DNA of 64,000 nucleotides from Limiplasma sp036645955 (GCA_036645955.1 JAVXND010000006.1:10355-74354), one strand, 5' to 3'; shown: positions 41,045-50,377, counted from the first letter of the stretch. Made by a program: numbers and translations. Notes: generated from the sequence alone by a model not told the origin.

Positions 41045-42697
41045 ATGCTGGCCGACCGTTATATTCGTACCGATTTTACCTCTCAGGAAGATTATGAACA
41101 AAACTTTTCCCTTCGCGTCCCCGAGCATTTTCACTTCGCCTATGATGTGGTGGACGAGTATGCGCGCTTGTCGCCTCAAAAAAAGGCGCTCATCTGGTGT
41201 AATGTAGAGGGGGATGAAAAGACCTTTACCTTTGGCGATATCAGCCGACTGAGCAATCAAGCGGCGAATTTGTTTCGCGCACAGGGGCTTAAAAAGGGCG
41301 ACCCTGTGTTGCTGATGCTCAAGCGCCGTTACCAGTTTTGGATTGCGGCGGTGGGGCTTTTGAAGCTGGGTTGCATATTGGTGCCCGCAACGGCACAGCT
41401 TCAAAAGAAGGACATTGCCTATCGCCTGCAGGCGGTGAGCGCACGCGCGGTTGTTTGTGTAGAGGAAGCCGAGGTTCAGGAGCATACCTTGGCAGCCGCG
41501 GCAGAATGCGATTCGCAGATTTTGCTGTTCACATTAAACGATGCGGAGGGCTTTATTAACTTTAATACAGGGCTGGAAACCGCGTCGGAGCATTGGCAAA
41601 AACCAACGGAGCTGCCCAAGAACGATGATATCATGCTGATGTATTTTACCAGCGGCACCACAGGCATGCCCAAAATGGCTGCGCATAGCTGGACATACCC
41701 CATTGCGCAAACGGTAACGGCTTATTATTGGCATAATGTGGGCGATGGGGATGTTCACTTGGCCGTTGCGGATACGGGCTGGGCAAAAGCGGGCTGGGGC
41801 AAGCTTTACGGCCAATGGATTTGCGGCGCAACACTGTTTGTGTATGACTTTGACCGCTTTATTGCGCCTAATTTGCTTGAAAAACTGGCCAAATATCATG
41901 TGACGGCTTTTTGTGCGCCGCCGACAGTTTACCGCTTTATCATTAAGGAAGATTTAAGCAAGTATGACTTGAGCGCTTTGCGCTGGGCAAACTGCGCGGG
42001 TGAGCCGCTCAACCCAGAGGTTTATGATCAATTTCTCCGCCAAACCGGGGTGAAAATTCATGAGGGCTTTGGGCAAAGCGAAACCACGCCGCTGCTGATG
42101 ACAAGCAAGTGGATGGAGCCAAAGCAGGGCAGCACAGGCAGACCGTCCCCCGCTTATGACATTGCACTTGTGGATGAAAATGGGCAGGATGTGGAAGACG
42201 GCGTAGAGGGCGAAATTGTTGTTCGCTTGGATCACGGCCATCCCGCTGGGCTTTTTCTGGGCTATTATCGCAATCAAGAGCAAACCGACGCTGTGTTCCA
42301 CCATGGCATGTACCATACGGGGGATATGGCTTGGCGCGATGTGGATGGCTACTATTCCTTCATTGGCCGCAGTGATGATGTGATCAAATCCAGCGGCTAT
42401 CGCATTGGACCGTTTGAAGTGGAAAGCGCCCTGCTTACGCATCCCGCAGTGCTTGAATGCGCCGTGACCGCTGTGCCGCATCCAGATCGCGGTCAGGTGG
42501 TGAAGGCGACCATTGTGCTGGTGAAGGATCGCGGCTACAAAGCCAGTGCGGAGCTTGCCAAAGAGCTGCAGCAGCATGTGAAGCAGGTGACTGCCCCGTA
42601 TAAATATCCGCGCATTGTAGAGTTTGTGGATGAGCTGCCCAAAACCGTTAGCGGTAAGATCCAGCGGAAATTGATTCGCAATAGAGATGAAAAATAA
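41045..42697 (+). CDS. AMP-binding acyl-CoA synthetase/ligase
   Basis: The 550-residue enzyme belongs to the ANL adenylation superfamily, medium-chain acyl-CoA synthetase-like. It has the P-loop motif MYFTSGTTGMPKMAAHS, the GFGQSETTPLLM motif, YHTGDMAWRDVDGYYSFIGR and, at the C-terminus, PKTVSGKIQRKLIR with the catalytic Lys. It activates a carboxylic acid with ATP and CoA; the acid is unknown. The start is ATG 41045, ten bases past GAAGGAG; a TTG six codons earlier overlaps that site. The preceding XRE-cupin protein is its likely regulator. A strong terminator follows. Confidence 0.92.
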   Translation: MLADRYIRTDFTSQEDYEQNFSLRVPEHFHFAYDVVDEYARLSPQKKALIWCNVEGDEKTFTFGDISRLSNQAANLFRAQGLKKGDPVLLMLKRRYQFWIAAVGLLKLGCILVPATAQLQKKDIAYRLQAVSARAVVCVEEAEVQEHTLAAAAECDSQILLFTLNDAEGFINFNTGLETASEHWQKPTELPKNDDIMLMYFTSGTTGMPKMAAHSWTYPIAQTVTAYYWHNVGDGDVHLAVADTGWAKAGWGKLYGQWICGATLFVYDFDRFIAPNLLEKLAKYHVTAFCAPPTVYRFIIKEDLSKYDLSALRWANCAGEPLNPEVYDQFLRQTGVKIHEGFGQSETTPLLMTSKWMEPKQGSTGRPSPAYDIALVDENGQDVEDGVEGEIVVRLDHGHPAGLFLGYYRNQEQTDAVFHHGMYHTGDMAWRDVDGYYSFIGRSDDVIKSSGYRIGPFEVESALLTHPAVLECAVTAVPHPDRGQVVKATIVLVKDRGYKASAELAKELQQHVKQVTAPYKYPRIVEFVDELPKTVSGKIQRKLIRNRDEK

Positions 42698-42705
42698 CCA
42701 TAGCT

Positions 42706-42757
42706 GCAAAGCAAGACGGGAACGAAATCATTCGTTCCCGCCTTGCTTTGCGGTTTT
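42706..42757. terminator. Intrinsic terminator between convergent genes
   Basis: A 21-bp stem with one mismatch (42706-42726 / 42731-42751), four-base loop, then GGTTTTTTG ends the synthetase operon; the aldo/keto reductase gene converges from the other side. Confidence 0.88.
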
Positions 42758-42781
42758 TTGAAAAACGGTTCCAACCGTTCC

Positions 42782-43717
42782 CTACAGCGATACTTCATTT
42801 AGTGTGGATAATTCCTCAGCGCTTAGGTGAAAACCAAGCGCGGCGGTGTTGCCCTGTGCTTGCGCGGGGGTTTTAACGCCGGTAATCACCACGCTTTGCG
42901 GCAGCTGATCCAAAATCCAGCGAACCGCAATGGCGGATACGGGTACATGGTGCGCTTGCGCTATGGGGCGCATGGCCTCCACAATGCGCAAATTGTGCGC
43001 CAGCTTGTCGCCGTAGAAATTGTCGTAGATGGTTCGACTGCGGCGGTCGTTTGCTTCAAAATGAACATCCGCACCATATTTGCCAGTGAGTATGCCTTGC
43101 CCCAAGCTACCCCATGTGAGCGGTGAAATGTTCAGCTTTGAGGTAATGCGGTTCATGGCTTTTTCACCGTCGCGGTGGGCAAGGCTGAAGTGACCTTGGA
43201 AGCTGGCTATTTCATCCGCATAAGGCACAAAGGCTTCCGCATCCTGCGCACTCAGGTTGCTAAGCCCAATGGCGCAAATATCGCCCTTGCGCTTGTGACG
43301 AATCAGCGCCTCCATCATTTCAGGCACGGGGGTTTGTCCATCCAGATAATGAATTTGATAGAGGTCAATCCACGAGGTTTGCATGCGCTTGAGGCTTTGG
43401 GCAAGCGCTTTTTCAATATAGGCAGGGCTGTTGTCATAAAAGGTTTTGCCGTTTTCTATGCGCACGCCAAATTTTGTGGCCAGAAGCACACGGTCACGGC
43501 GCGTGTGGAATACCTCGCCGATGGTGGTTTCAGAGCGGCCTAAGCCGTAGGTATCTGCGGTGTCAAAAAAGTTGACACCTAACTCGAAGGCGTGCAGCAT
43601 GGCGGCTTCAATTTCCTCGCGGCTCACATTGCCCCAGCCGTATTCTCCAGCGGGACAGCCGCCGATGCACAAGCGCGATGCGGGCTGTGAAAGACCCTTC
43701 AGGGTTATTTGTTCCAT
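42782..43717 (-). CDS. Aldo/keto reductase
   Basis: The 311-residue TIM-barrel oxidoreductase shows the AKR signature: GVNFFDTADTYGLGRSE with the catalytic Asp and Tyr, ATKFGVRIENG with Lys, IDLYQIHYLDG with His, and the NADPH-binding VVITGVKTPAQAQGN. It reduces aldehydes or ketones; substrate unknown. The start ATG 43717 has AAGGATGG nine bases away; an ATG four codons earlier overlaps that site. It is the last gene of the minus-strand cdaA-cdaR run, with 21 bases to the ATPase gene. Confidence 0.93.
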   Translation of the reverse strand: MEQITLKGLSQPASRLCIGGCPAGEYGWGNVSREEIEAAMLHAFELGVNFFDTADTYGLGRSETTIGEVFHTRRDRVLLATKFGVRIENGKTFYDNSPAYIEKALAQSLKRMQTSWIDLYQIHYLDGQTPVPEMMEALIRHKRKGDICAIGLSNLSAQDAEAFVPYADEIASFQGHFSLAHRDGEKAMNRITSKLNISPLTWGSLGQGILTGKYGADVHFEANDRRSRTIYDNFYGDKLAHNLRIVEAMRPIAQAHHVPVSAIAVRWILDQLPQSVVITGVKTPAQAQGNTAALGFHLSAEELSTLNEVSL

Positions 43718-43738
43718 GGGAATCACCATCCTTACGGT

Positions 43739-44434
43739 TTAACACTCGTCCATGAGCCAATCGGGCTTCATGAGGGGCTGAAAGGCAAAAAAGAGGGGCT
43801 GTAATGCTTCGGGTAACTCCTTGCCAAGGCGTGCTTCTCCTGCAATCATGCCAATGGGCACATGGAGCGCATCGGATACTTCGCTTAACAGTGCTTGTGC
43901 GCGAAGCAAATCGCCCACGGTGGTTTGCTCCTGCAGGTTGGCATTGTTGACCAAAAAATCAGGCTTGAGGCGCGCACGCAGACCAATGAGGGAAAACATT
44001 TCCAAAATGTCCTCCTTGGTGCCTGATAGCGGGCGATGTGGGTTAACCACATAGAGCACGGACATTTGATCCCGTAGCGGCGCAATATAGGGCGCATATC
44101 TCCCCAATGCGGTGGCACCTGTATCGTCGCCGCCTACATCAATCACCACATGCGCAAAGTCCTGCTCAAAAACCGATTGAATTTGTGCGGGCAAAGCGGG
44201 AATATCCACCGTAGACATGGCAAACGAGGGCATAAGCACTTCAATGTTCTCTGCATGCAGAAGCGCTTCCTGTTCTGCACTGCGAAAATAGGGGTTGACA
44301 ATATCCAAATCCACCAGCGCAACGCGGCCAGAAACCTGCTTGCGCATATGCCGTGCAATGGCAATGGCCAGCTCTGTTTTGCCGCTGCCATAGTTGCCAA
44401 CCAGCACGGTAAAACGCTTGTGAAGGGGTTGCAT
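43739..44434 (-). CDS. P-loop ATP-binding protein (MinD/CobB-like)
   Basis: The 231-residue protein has a Walker A of the form VLVGNYGSGKTELAIAIARH, a switch-like VALVDLDIVNPYFRS and a Walker B VVIDVGGDDTGATALGRYA, placing it in the SIMIBI/ParA-related nucleotide-binding class. The deviant lysine of ParA is absent. A C-terminal VNNANLQEQTTVGDLLRAQ is seen in uncharacterised clostridial homologues. Partner and output are unknown. The start is ATG 44434, immediately after GGCGGTGATTG; the ORF overlaps the stop of the upstream membrane protein gene (44437), so coupling is likely. Confidence 0.8.
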   Translation of the reverse strand: MQPLHKRFTVLVGNYGSGKTELAIAIARHMRKQVSGRVALVDLDIVNPYFRSAEQEALLHAENIEVLMPSFAMSTVDIPALPAQIQSVFEQDFAHVVIDVGGDDTGATALGRYAPYIAPLRDQMSVLYVVNPHRPLSGTKEDILEMFSLIGLRARLKPDFLVNNANLQEQTTVGDLLRAQALLSEVSDALHVPIGMIAGEARLGKELPEALQPLFFAFQPLMKPDWLMDEC

Positions 44435-44436
44435 GA

Positions 44437-45648
44437 TCAATCACCGCCTTGCATATCCTTGGGTTTGGGGTAAACGGGCTTGTGAAACGCTGTGCGCATG
44501 TCCACCGCAGGCTGTAGGTCGTGTATGGTGGGGCGCTGATCCTCGTTCTCCACCCCAACCAAATCGCGGGCTTTTTTGGCAATATTGGCAAAGGGGTTGC
44601 GGGTTTTTGCTGTTTTGTCTTCAGCGGCGGTCTGCATTTGGGCGTAGGGCATGAAGGTGGGCACATGCATTTGGCTTGGCATGGGGGAGGTGTCAAAATC
44701 CTCCTCGGGCGTGTACGAGGCTGTGGGTGCAAAGCTGGAATAGCCAGAGGGCGTTAAGCCGAAATTCTGCCGAAAGGCATCGCTGTTGAGGCCGGGATGC
44801 ACGGGGCTTGCGGCTGTTTCTGGCTTGGGCGGGGAGCTTGGGGCTGGCTGTCGGGTGTAAAGCTGTTCAGGGGGTGGGGTAGGCGCAAAACCCGCCTGCA
44901 TATCGCGAATGTAGTCAATTGGCTCGGGTTTGGGCGAACCAAAGGAACGTTCCATGCCGTAGGCTGGGTTTTGAAATGCGCTTTCAGAAAGCGGACGCAC
45001 AAGCGTTTCACCTGCCGCCCAAGAGGTGAGCTCGTCATCAAACACAGGCTCCAAATCGCGCGGCGGCTCATAGGGGCGGCGGTAGGGCACCTGCGCTTGT
45101 GACATGCCATGCGCGAGGGGCGCATAGTGAACGGTGGCCTGTGTGTGATCCATTGGGGGCAAATAAGCGGCGGCGGGTGCGTAGGCTTGGGTGGCATCGC
45201 TTTGAGGCATATTCACTGCCTGCACCTGCGCTGCGGGGCGGCGATAGGCCGCTTGCGCAATGGGCGCAAAGGTTGTTTGCTCGGGCTGCAGCTCGCTTTC
45301 CTGCGGGACGTCGGGGTAGTAGGCTTGCAGTGCGGAGCGCATATCGTCTGCCTCGTCCTCCCATTGGGGGGCGGGCTTTCGCGGCGCGGCTTGCTTCCCG
45401 TGCTTTCTGCGCAGACGATTTAGCTTGGTAGACCATACATAATAGGGTCGCCAGCGTATGAAATAGATCACGCGATCCACCACAAAGCCGCCTACGCATA
45501 ACAGCACCACGAGGAGCTTCCAGTTTTCAGCCAAAAAGGAATAGAGGCTTCCGCCGTCCTCACTGTCTATTAAATGCCATAGATTGGTTATGAAAATGCG
45601 AAGCCAACCCAACAGCAGCGTTAAAATCGTATTGGTAAAGCCGTTCAT
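44437..45648 (-). CDS. Membrane-anchored Pro/Gln/Ala-rich protein, function unknown
   Basis: I do not recognise a family. The 403-residue protein starts at ATG 45648 with AAAGGAG upstream. Two hydrophobic helices lie in the first 75 residues (LTLLLGWLRIFITNLW and LLVVLLCVGGFVVDRVIYFI), then a basic cytoplasmic stretch. About 300 residues of low-complexity sequence rich in Pro, Ala, Gln and Tyr follow, without obvious domain. The C-terminus has a conserved-looking NPFANIAKKARDLVGVENED segment. It is located between cdaR and the ATPase, which suggests a link to envelope or c-di-AMP signalling, but that is context only. Probable scaffold-like disordered tail. Confidence 0.8.
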   Translation of the reverse strand: MNGFTNTILTLLLGWLRIFITNLWHLIDSEDGGSLYSFLAENWKLLVVLLCVGGFVVDRVIYFIRWRPYYVWSTKLNRLRRKHGKQAAPRKPAPQWEDEADDMRSALQAYYPDVPQESELQPEQTTFAPIAQAAYRRPAAQVQAVNMPQSDATQAYAPAAAYLPPMDHTQATVHYAPLAHGMSQAQVPYRRPYEPPRDLEPVFDDELTSWAAGETLVRPLSESAFQNPAYGMERSFGSPKPEPIDYIRDMQAGFAPTPPPEQLYTRQPAPSSPPKPETAASPVHPGLNSDAFRQNFGLTPSGYSSFAPTASYTPEEDFDTSPMPSQMHVPTFMPYAQMQTAAEDKTAKTRNPFANIAKKARDLVGVENEDQRPTIHDLQPAVDMRTAFHKPVYPKPKDMQGGD

Positions 45649-45661
45649 TCGGCGGCTCCTT

Positions 45662-47011
45662 TCACTTGCCTGCGGTATTGGAAATGGTTGTGGTAACAGT
45701 GTTTGGGCTGATGGTATAGCTGATGCCCGAGGTGCTTTCGCCCTCCAAATGCAGCAGCAGCGGCAATATGTGCTCGCCCTCACCCAGCTGGCTTACATCC
45801 GCATAAATGCTCAGCATGCTGCTTTTAAGCTGTTCAATGGCCGTTTGAGGCCCCGTGATGGCAACGGAAACTGCTTTTTGGCTGAGTGTTACATGCTGTT
45901 TATCGCTTTGACCATATACCGTGGGCTTGATGTCGTTAAAGGTGCGTGTAACGAATATGGGCACAATTTCAAAATGGAGTGTGACCGTATCAGAGCTCAG
46001 ATAGACAAGCTCGGAGGGCTTGCGTAGCTTGACTTCTGCTACAAAGGACTCGCTTTTGCCTGAAATATCGATGGGGTAATCTGTGAAAATGGCCTCTAAG
46101 CCATCCAGCTTGAGCTTATCGCCTGCGGCTAATAGTGTGCTTGGGGAGGCAGTGATGCTCTTTAGCTCATAACCTTCGGCGGGTGTGCCTGTTGAGAGGG
46201 AAAGCTTGGTAACGGAAAGCGTTTTGGTGGGGTAGAGCAGCTGCTCCACAATAATGGTGCGCAGCAACACATCTGCACTGGTAACCTCAATGAGATTGCT
46301 TGCAATGGCATTGCCTGCATCGTCTACAAAGCGCATGGGCAGCGCTGTGCGCACCAAGCCAGCTTGCGCGGGCAGGCGGGACAGGTCAAAATCAACATAC
46401 ACGCGCGCAATTTGATCCACAATGCTCTTGGGACCGCTGACGGCCACCGCTGAGGGGTCAAGGGAGGGGGAAATGCCGTGGAAGCCGGCAGGATAATTGC
46501 CGATGGCATGAATGGAAACGGGTACGCGGTAGTTGGTGATGTATTCGTCCACCGTGACGGTGATGTTTTCAGGCGATACGGCCTGAACATTGCCATAGGT
46601 TGTGGTGGAGGAGGTGAGTATGCGCAGTGTTTGTTCGCCTGTTTTGGTAATGCGGCTTAAATCTACGCGGGGATTGTAGTAGTTTGCGGTAACGTTGTTG
46701 TATTCGCGCTGGGGTACATCCGCACGCAGGCGAGTGGTGAGCACTTCTTCTTCAAGCCCGGATAAAACGATCAAACCGTTTCTGCGCAATGTGTCTGCGC
46801 CCGTAACGGCAATGGGCACATCGGTAAAAATATGCTCGCGTGTGAGGGTGGGGTCTTGCGTAATCAGCCCAGCCCAAAGGCAGATGGCTAAAAAAAACGC
46901 CAACAGCTTCCAAGGCCAGTTGTGAATGCAAGCGCGCAGCACGTTCATGGGCATTGTTTTGAGTGCTTTGCGAAAGCTCGGAGAATCGCTTCTTTTTGGT
47001 TCTGTGTTCAT
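45662..47011 (-). CDS. cdaR: YbbR-domain protein, CdaA regulator
   Basis: The 449-residue protein has one N-terminal membrane helix (NWPWKLLAFFLAICLWAGLI) and several YbbR repeats outside the membrane (VPVSIHAIGNYPAGFHGISP, VDFDLSRLPAQAGLVRTALP and VAITGPQTAIEQLKSSMLSI are typical). CdaR binds the diadenylate cyclase CdaA and tunes its activity. The start ATG 47011 has AGGAGG upstream and overlaps the cdaA stop by four bases; longer frames lie within cdaA. The usual third gene glmM is not next to it here. Confidence 0.92.
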   Translation of the reverse strand: MNTEPKRSDSPSFRKALKTMPMNVLRACIHNWPWKLLAFFLAICLWAGLITQDPTLTREHIFTDVPIAVTGADTLRRNGLIVLSGLEEEVLTTRLRADVPQREYNNVTANYYNPRVDLSRITKTGEQTLRILTSSTTTYGNVQAVSPENITVTVDEYITNYRVPVSIHAIGNYPAGFHGISPSLDPSAVAVSGPKSIVDQIARVYVDFDLSRLPAQAGLVRTALPMRFVDDAGNAIASNLIEVTSADVLLRTIIVEQLLYPTKTLSVTKLSLSTGTPAEGYELKSITASPSTLLAAGDKLKLDGLEAIFTDYPIDISGKSESFVAEVKLRKPSELVYLSSDTVTLHFEIVPIFVTRTFNDIKPTVYGQSDKQHVTLSQKAVSVAITGPQTAIEQLKSSMLSIYADVSQLGEGEHILPLLLHLEGESTSGISYTISPNTVTTTISNTAGK

Positions 47012-47865
47012 GCCGCGCCTCCTTTGCGCCGTTTGGTTTTTTCCATCAAAGTAGACCAAAGGCCAGTTTCCTTTTGGTGGTATAGGGAGGTGAGGGTTTC
47101 TTCAAGGGCAGAGCGATCCAAATGGCGGGTCAGGCGGCCGTTGCGTGCCATGGAAATAATGCCTGTTTCTTCACTGACGATCAAGGTGATGGCATCGGTG
47201 GTTTCGGTAATGCCAATGGCGGCACGGTGGCGTGTGCCGAGCTCGCGGCTGATGCCCTTGCCTTCGCTTAGGGACAGGATGCAGGCCGCCGCCATAATGC
47301 GGGCACTGCGAATGACCACAGCGCCGTCATGCAGGGGGGTGTTGGGTTCAAAAATGTTTTCCAATAGGGCGGCGGAAATTTGAGCGTTGAGGGTCGTACC
47401 CGTTTCAATAATGTCCTTGAGCCCAATGCGCTGTTCAATGACGATCAGTGCGCCTACGCGGCGGCGGCTTAAATTGAGCAGGCAGTTGGTAAGCTCCTTT
47501 ACAATGTGGCCGCTTTCTTCCATGTTGGTTCTGCGGGAGCTGTCGCGAATGGCGCCTCTGCCAATTTGTTCAAGCGCCTTGCGAAGCTCAGGCTGAAACA
47601 AAATGACCAGCACAACAGCGCCGTTGTTGACAACGTTGAGAAGCACCCAGTTGAGCGCCGTAAGCCCCAATAGATCGCTTATCCAGCTGGCCAGCACAAG
47701 CATCGCCAAGCCTTTTAGCACGGCGCTTGCACGGGTTTCCTTTGTGAGCATCAGCAATTCGTAAAGCAAAAAAGCGACAATGAAAATATCAAGGATGTCG
47801 GTAATGGAGGGGCGGTTAAATACATTCCACAAAACATTTTGAATTTGCGCCCATAAGGTCTGCAT
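47008..47865 (-). CDS. cdaA: Membrane diadenylate cyclase CdaA
   Basis: The 285-residue enzyme makes the second messenger c-di-AMP from two ATP. Three N-terminal membrane helices (DIFIVAFLLYELLML, VLKGLAMLVLASWISDLLGL, WVLLNVVNNGAVVLVILF) precede the DAC domain with both signature motifs: LHDGAVVI (DGA) and LGTRHRAAIG (RHR). The start ATG 47865 has GGGAGGGG upstream. It controls osmotic homeostasis and cell wall together with CdaR encoded directly downstream. Confidence 0.96.
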   Translation of the reverse strand: MQTLWAQIQNVLWNVFNRPSITDILDIFIVAFLLYELLMLTKETRASAVLKGLAMLVLASWISDLLGLTALNWVLLNVVNNGAVVLVILFQPELRKALEQIGRGAIRDSSRRTNMEESGHIVKELTNCLLNLSRRRVGALIVIEQRIGLKDIIETGTTLNAQISAALLENIFEPNTPLHDGAVVIRSARIMAAACILSLSEGKGISRELGTRHRAAIGITETTDAITLIVSEETGIISMARNGRLTRHLDRSALEETLTSLYHQKETGLWSTLMEKTKRRKGGAA

Positions 47866-47950
47866 GCGTTCCCCTCCCATTCGCTCAAATCAGATGAACC
47901 AAACCGTTGCTTTGGCATCCATATCATACCCTCTAAAGAACCTGTTCTTT

Positions 47951-47979
47951 ATTATACTACATATGGTGGAGGGATTAAA
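47951..47979 (-). promoter_or_regulatory. Promoter of the cdaA operon
   Basis: On the minus strand TTTAAT (47974-47979), 17 bases and a perfect TATAAT (47951-47956) precede cdaA; the -35 box is weak. Confidence 0.5.
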
Positions 47980-48078
47980 CCCCCTAGCGGGTGTTTTTTT
48001 GCTCAAAAAGGAAACATTACCGCATGCATAGAACGTAGGAGCGGGAAAATCCCCTGCGATTTTGTTACGTAATGATTA

Positions 48079-48108
48079 TTTACCTTGCGATTGGTTTTAT
48101 GCTATACT
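48079..48108 (+). promoter_or_regulatory. Promoter of the radC operon
   Basis: TTTACC (48079-48084), 18 bases and TATACT (48103-48108) lie 37 bases before the radC start. The rest of the 279-base gap to cdaA holds the divergent cdaA promoter. Confidence 0.5.
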
Positions 48109-48144
48109 AAGCGTAACGAAAGCACGAAGGCGGGGGATGACGGC

Positions 48145-48936
48145 ATGGCAAGCGAGCATGGGGGACATCGGCAGCGCATGCGCGAGCGGTTCCTTACCAA
48201 TGGGCTGGAGGGCTTTGCGGCGCATGAGGTGCTGGAGCTGCTGTTGTTTTACGCCATCCCCCAACGCAATGTAAACCCGCTGGCACATGCGTTGCTTGAA
48301 CGGTTTGGCAGCTTGCACGCGGTGCTTGAGGCCAATGTCAATGACCTGCAAAGGGTGGAGGGCGTGGGCGAATATGCGGCAACGCTGTTGAGCCTTTTTT
48401 CGCAGGTGTCCAGACGCTTACAGCAAAGCCGCGCGGGAGAGCTGGAAACCCTTCGCAACCGTGAAGCGGCAGAAAAGCATTGCATTGGTTTGTTAAGCGG
48501 TTTGAAGCAAGAACATTTTTACGTTGTTTGCTTAAACGGGCAAATGCAGGTGATTAGCGATGCGCTTATTGCGCGCGGCACGTTAAGTGAGGTGCCTGCT
48601 TATCCGCGCATGGTGGCAGATGCGGTGCTCAGGCACAATGCGCATTCGGTGGTGCTGTGCCACAACCATCCGGGCGGTTCGCCCATTCCCTCACAGGGGG
48701 ATATGGAAATGACGCGTCAGCTGGGGGTGCTGTTGCAAAGCATTGAAGTGGTGCTGGCAGATCACATTATTGTAGCAGATGAAATGGCGCTGAGCATGGT
48801 GGGCTGTGGACTAATGGAGCAGGATGTCAGCGGCGTGGGCGTTTTAACAAAGGTAGCCGATTCTGCAGGCGAGGTGCGCATCCGTCATCAATTGCTGAAA
48901 AAACAGAAACAAAAGCAAGAGGGTAATGTAAAATGA
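48145..48936 (+). CDS. radC: RadC family protein (JAB/JAMM domain)
   Basis: The 263-residue protein has an N-terminal helix-hairpin-helix-like region (NVNDLQRVEGVGEYAATLLS) and the C-terminal JAB1/MPN metalloprotease-like domain with the metal motif CHNHPGGSPIPSQGD (HxH...S..D). The historical repair role of RadC is doubtful; the biochemical function is unresolved. The start ATG 48145 is favoured by the GGGGGATG site; the frame begins 20 codons earlier over the promoter. It overlaps the YdcF-like gene by four bases, so radC-ydcF-rsmG form one operon. Confidence 0.92.
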   Translation: MASEHGGHRQRMRERFLTNGLEGFAAHEVLELLLFYAIPQRNVNPLAHALLERFGSLHAVLEANVNDLQRVEGVGEYAATLLSLFSQVSRRLQQSRAGELETLRNREAAEKHCIGLLSGLKQEHFYVVCLNGQMQVISDALIARGTLSEVPAYPRMVADAVLRHNAHSVVLCHNHPGGSPIPSQGDMEMTRQLGVLLQSIEVVLADHIIVADEMALSMVGCGLMEQDVSGVGVLTKVADSAGEVRIRHQLLKKQKQKQEGNVK

Positions 48937-49571
48937 GTGAAAAGGATCCTGTGCAAAAGAAACGCAGAGGCGCATGGAAAAGGGTGCTGCAGGTGCTGGT
49001 TTGCCTTGTGATTTTAGGGGTGGTTTGCTATGGTGCTTTGATTGGGCTTGTGTGCTATTGGGAGCAAAATGTGCCGGCTCCGTCAGATTACGATGGCATG
49101 ATTGTGTTGGGCGCGCAGGTACTGCCAGACGGTCAACCCTCCGTACAGCTTCGCCTGCGGCTGGACAAGGCCAAGGAATATTATCAAAAGAACCCTTGTG
49201 ACATGGTTGTTTGCGGTGGGCAGGGGCCAAATGAGCCTGCACCCGAGGGGGATGTGATGCGCGAAATACTGCTTGCCGAGGGCTTGCCGCAAGCGCAGAT
49301 CATCAGCGATCCCCATAGCGATGATACCAAGCAAAACATTCGCAATGCATGGGAGATATTGGAGGAGCGCGGTTGCCAAAAGCCGTTAATCATCACAAGC
49401 GATTACCATTTGCCGCGCGCCCTTCAAATTGCGCGGGACATGGAGCTTGAGCCGCAGGGTGCAGGCAGCCTTTGCCGCCCGGAGCTGAACTTTTGGCTGA
49501 AAAACCATATGCGGGAAGCGCTGGCATGGGTGAAATATTGGGGAATTAAATACTTGAGGCTGCCCCTATGA
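48933..49571 (+). CDS. YdcF/SanA family (DUF218) membrane protein
   Basis: The 212-residue protein has one N-terminal membrane helix (VLVCLVILGVVCYGALIGLV) and an extracytoplasmic DUF218 domain: YDGMIVLGAQVLPDG, MVVCGGQGPNEPAPEGDVM, SDDTKQNIRNAWEIL and LIITSDYHLPRALQIA. SanA/ElyC homologues influence envelope permeability and lipid carrier use. Four-base overlaps join it to both radC and rsmG. Enzymatic activity is not established in the family. Confidence 0.9.
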   Translation: MSEKDPVQKKRRGAWKRVLQVLVCLVILGVVCYGALIGLVCYWEQNVPAPSDYDGMIVLGAQVLPDGQPSVQLRLRLDKAKEYYQKNPCDMVVCGGQGPNEPAPEGDVMREILLAEGLPQAQIISDPHSDDTKQNIRNAWEILEERGCQKPLIITSDYHLPRALQIARDMELEPQGAGSLCRPELNFWLKNHMREALAWVKYWGIKYLRLPL

Positions 49572-50323
49572 TCACAGCACATTGGGAGCAAAAACTGCGT
49601 GAATGCATGGATCAATTGGGAATTGCCTATGACGAGTGTGCGCCTGAACGCTTGGCGCGCTACCACGCTATGCTGTGCGACTGGAATGAGCGCATGAATT
49701 TAACGGGCGACACGGATTTTGACCTTGCGCTGGATCGGCATTATGCGGATTCCCTTGCGCCGCTTGCGGCGGAGGGACTGTTTTTGAAGGGAGCAAGCTT
49801 AATAGATGTGGGCAGCGGCGCGGGATTTCCCGGCTTGCCGCTGGCCATTGCAAGGCCTGATTTACAGGTAACCTTGCTTGATTCGCTTACAAAACGCCTG
49901 ACCTTTCTTTCGGCGGTTGTGGAGGAGCTTGGGTTGCACAACGTGCGCCTTGTGCATGCCCGCGCAGAGGATGGCGGGCAGGAGGCGGCCCTGCGGGAAA
50001 AGTACGATATTGCGGCCGCCCGCGCGGTGGCATCGCTTCCCGTGCTTTGTGAATTACTGCTTCCCTTTGTACGCCTTGGGGGGCGGATGATTTGCTACAA
50101 AGGGCCTGCGGCGCAGGATGAATTGCTGGCAGGAACTGCGGCGGCCAAGCTGCTGGGGGGCGGGGCCATAGAAGCCTTGCCGATTTCATTGCCCATGCAG
50201 CCAGAGTGGCAGCATTGCCTGCTCATTTCCCAAAAGAAACAAAAAACCGCTCGACAATATCCGCGCAAAGCAGGCACCCCTGCGAAGCTGCCGCTGGGCG
50301 GATTTGACACGGTACGTGCATAA
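49568..50323 (+). CDS. rsmG: 16S rRNA (guanine527-N7)-methyltransferase RsmG
   Basis: The 251-residue enzyme methylates G527 in the 530 loop of 16S rRNA; loss gives low-level streptomycin resistance in other bacteria. It shows WNERMNLTGDTDFDLALDRH, the SAM-binding SLIDVGSGAGFPGLPLAIAR and VTLLDSLTKRLTFLSAVVEE, and AAARAVASLPVLCELLLPFV. Length is normal. The conserved RsmG-Noc neighbourhood follows. A terminator lies directly after it. Confidence 0.96.
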   Translation: MITAHWEQKLRECMDQLGIAYDECAPERLARYHAMLCDWNERMNLTGDTDFDLALDRHYADSLAPLAAEGLFLKGASLIDVGSGAGFPGLPLAIARPDLQVTLLDSLTKRLTFLSAVVEELGLHNVRLVHARAEDGGQEAALREKYDIAAARAVASLPVLCELLLPFVRLGGRMICYKGPAAQDELLAGTAAAKLLGGGAIEALPISLPMQPEWQHCLLISQKKQKTARQYPRKAGTPAKLPLGGFDTVRA

Positions 50324-50336
50324 AGGTTTTCAATCG

Positions 50337-50377
50337 ACGACGGACGCGCTTTTTATGAAGCGTGCCCGTCGTTTTTT
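50337..50377 (+). terminator. Intrinsic terminator after rsmG
   Basis: A 15-bp stem with two mismatches (50337-50351 / 50358-50372) followed by TTTTTTG ends the radC-ydcF-rsmG operon. Confidence 0.8.
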
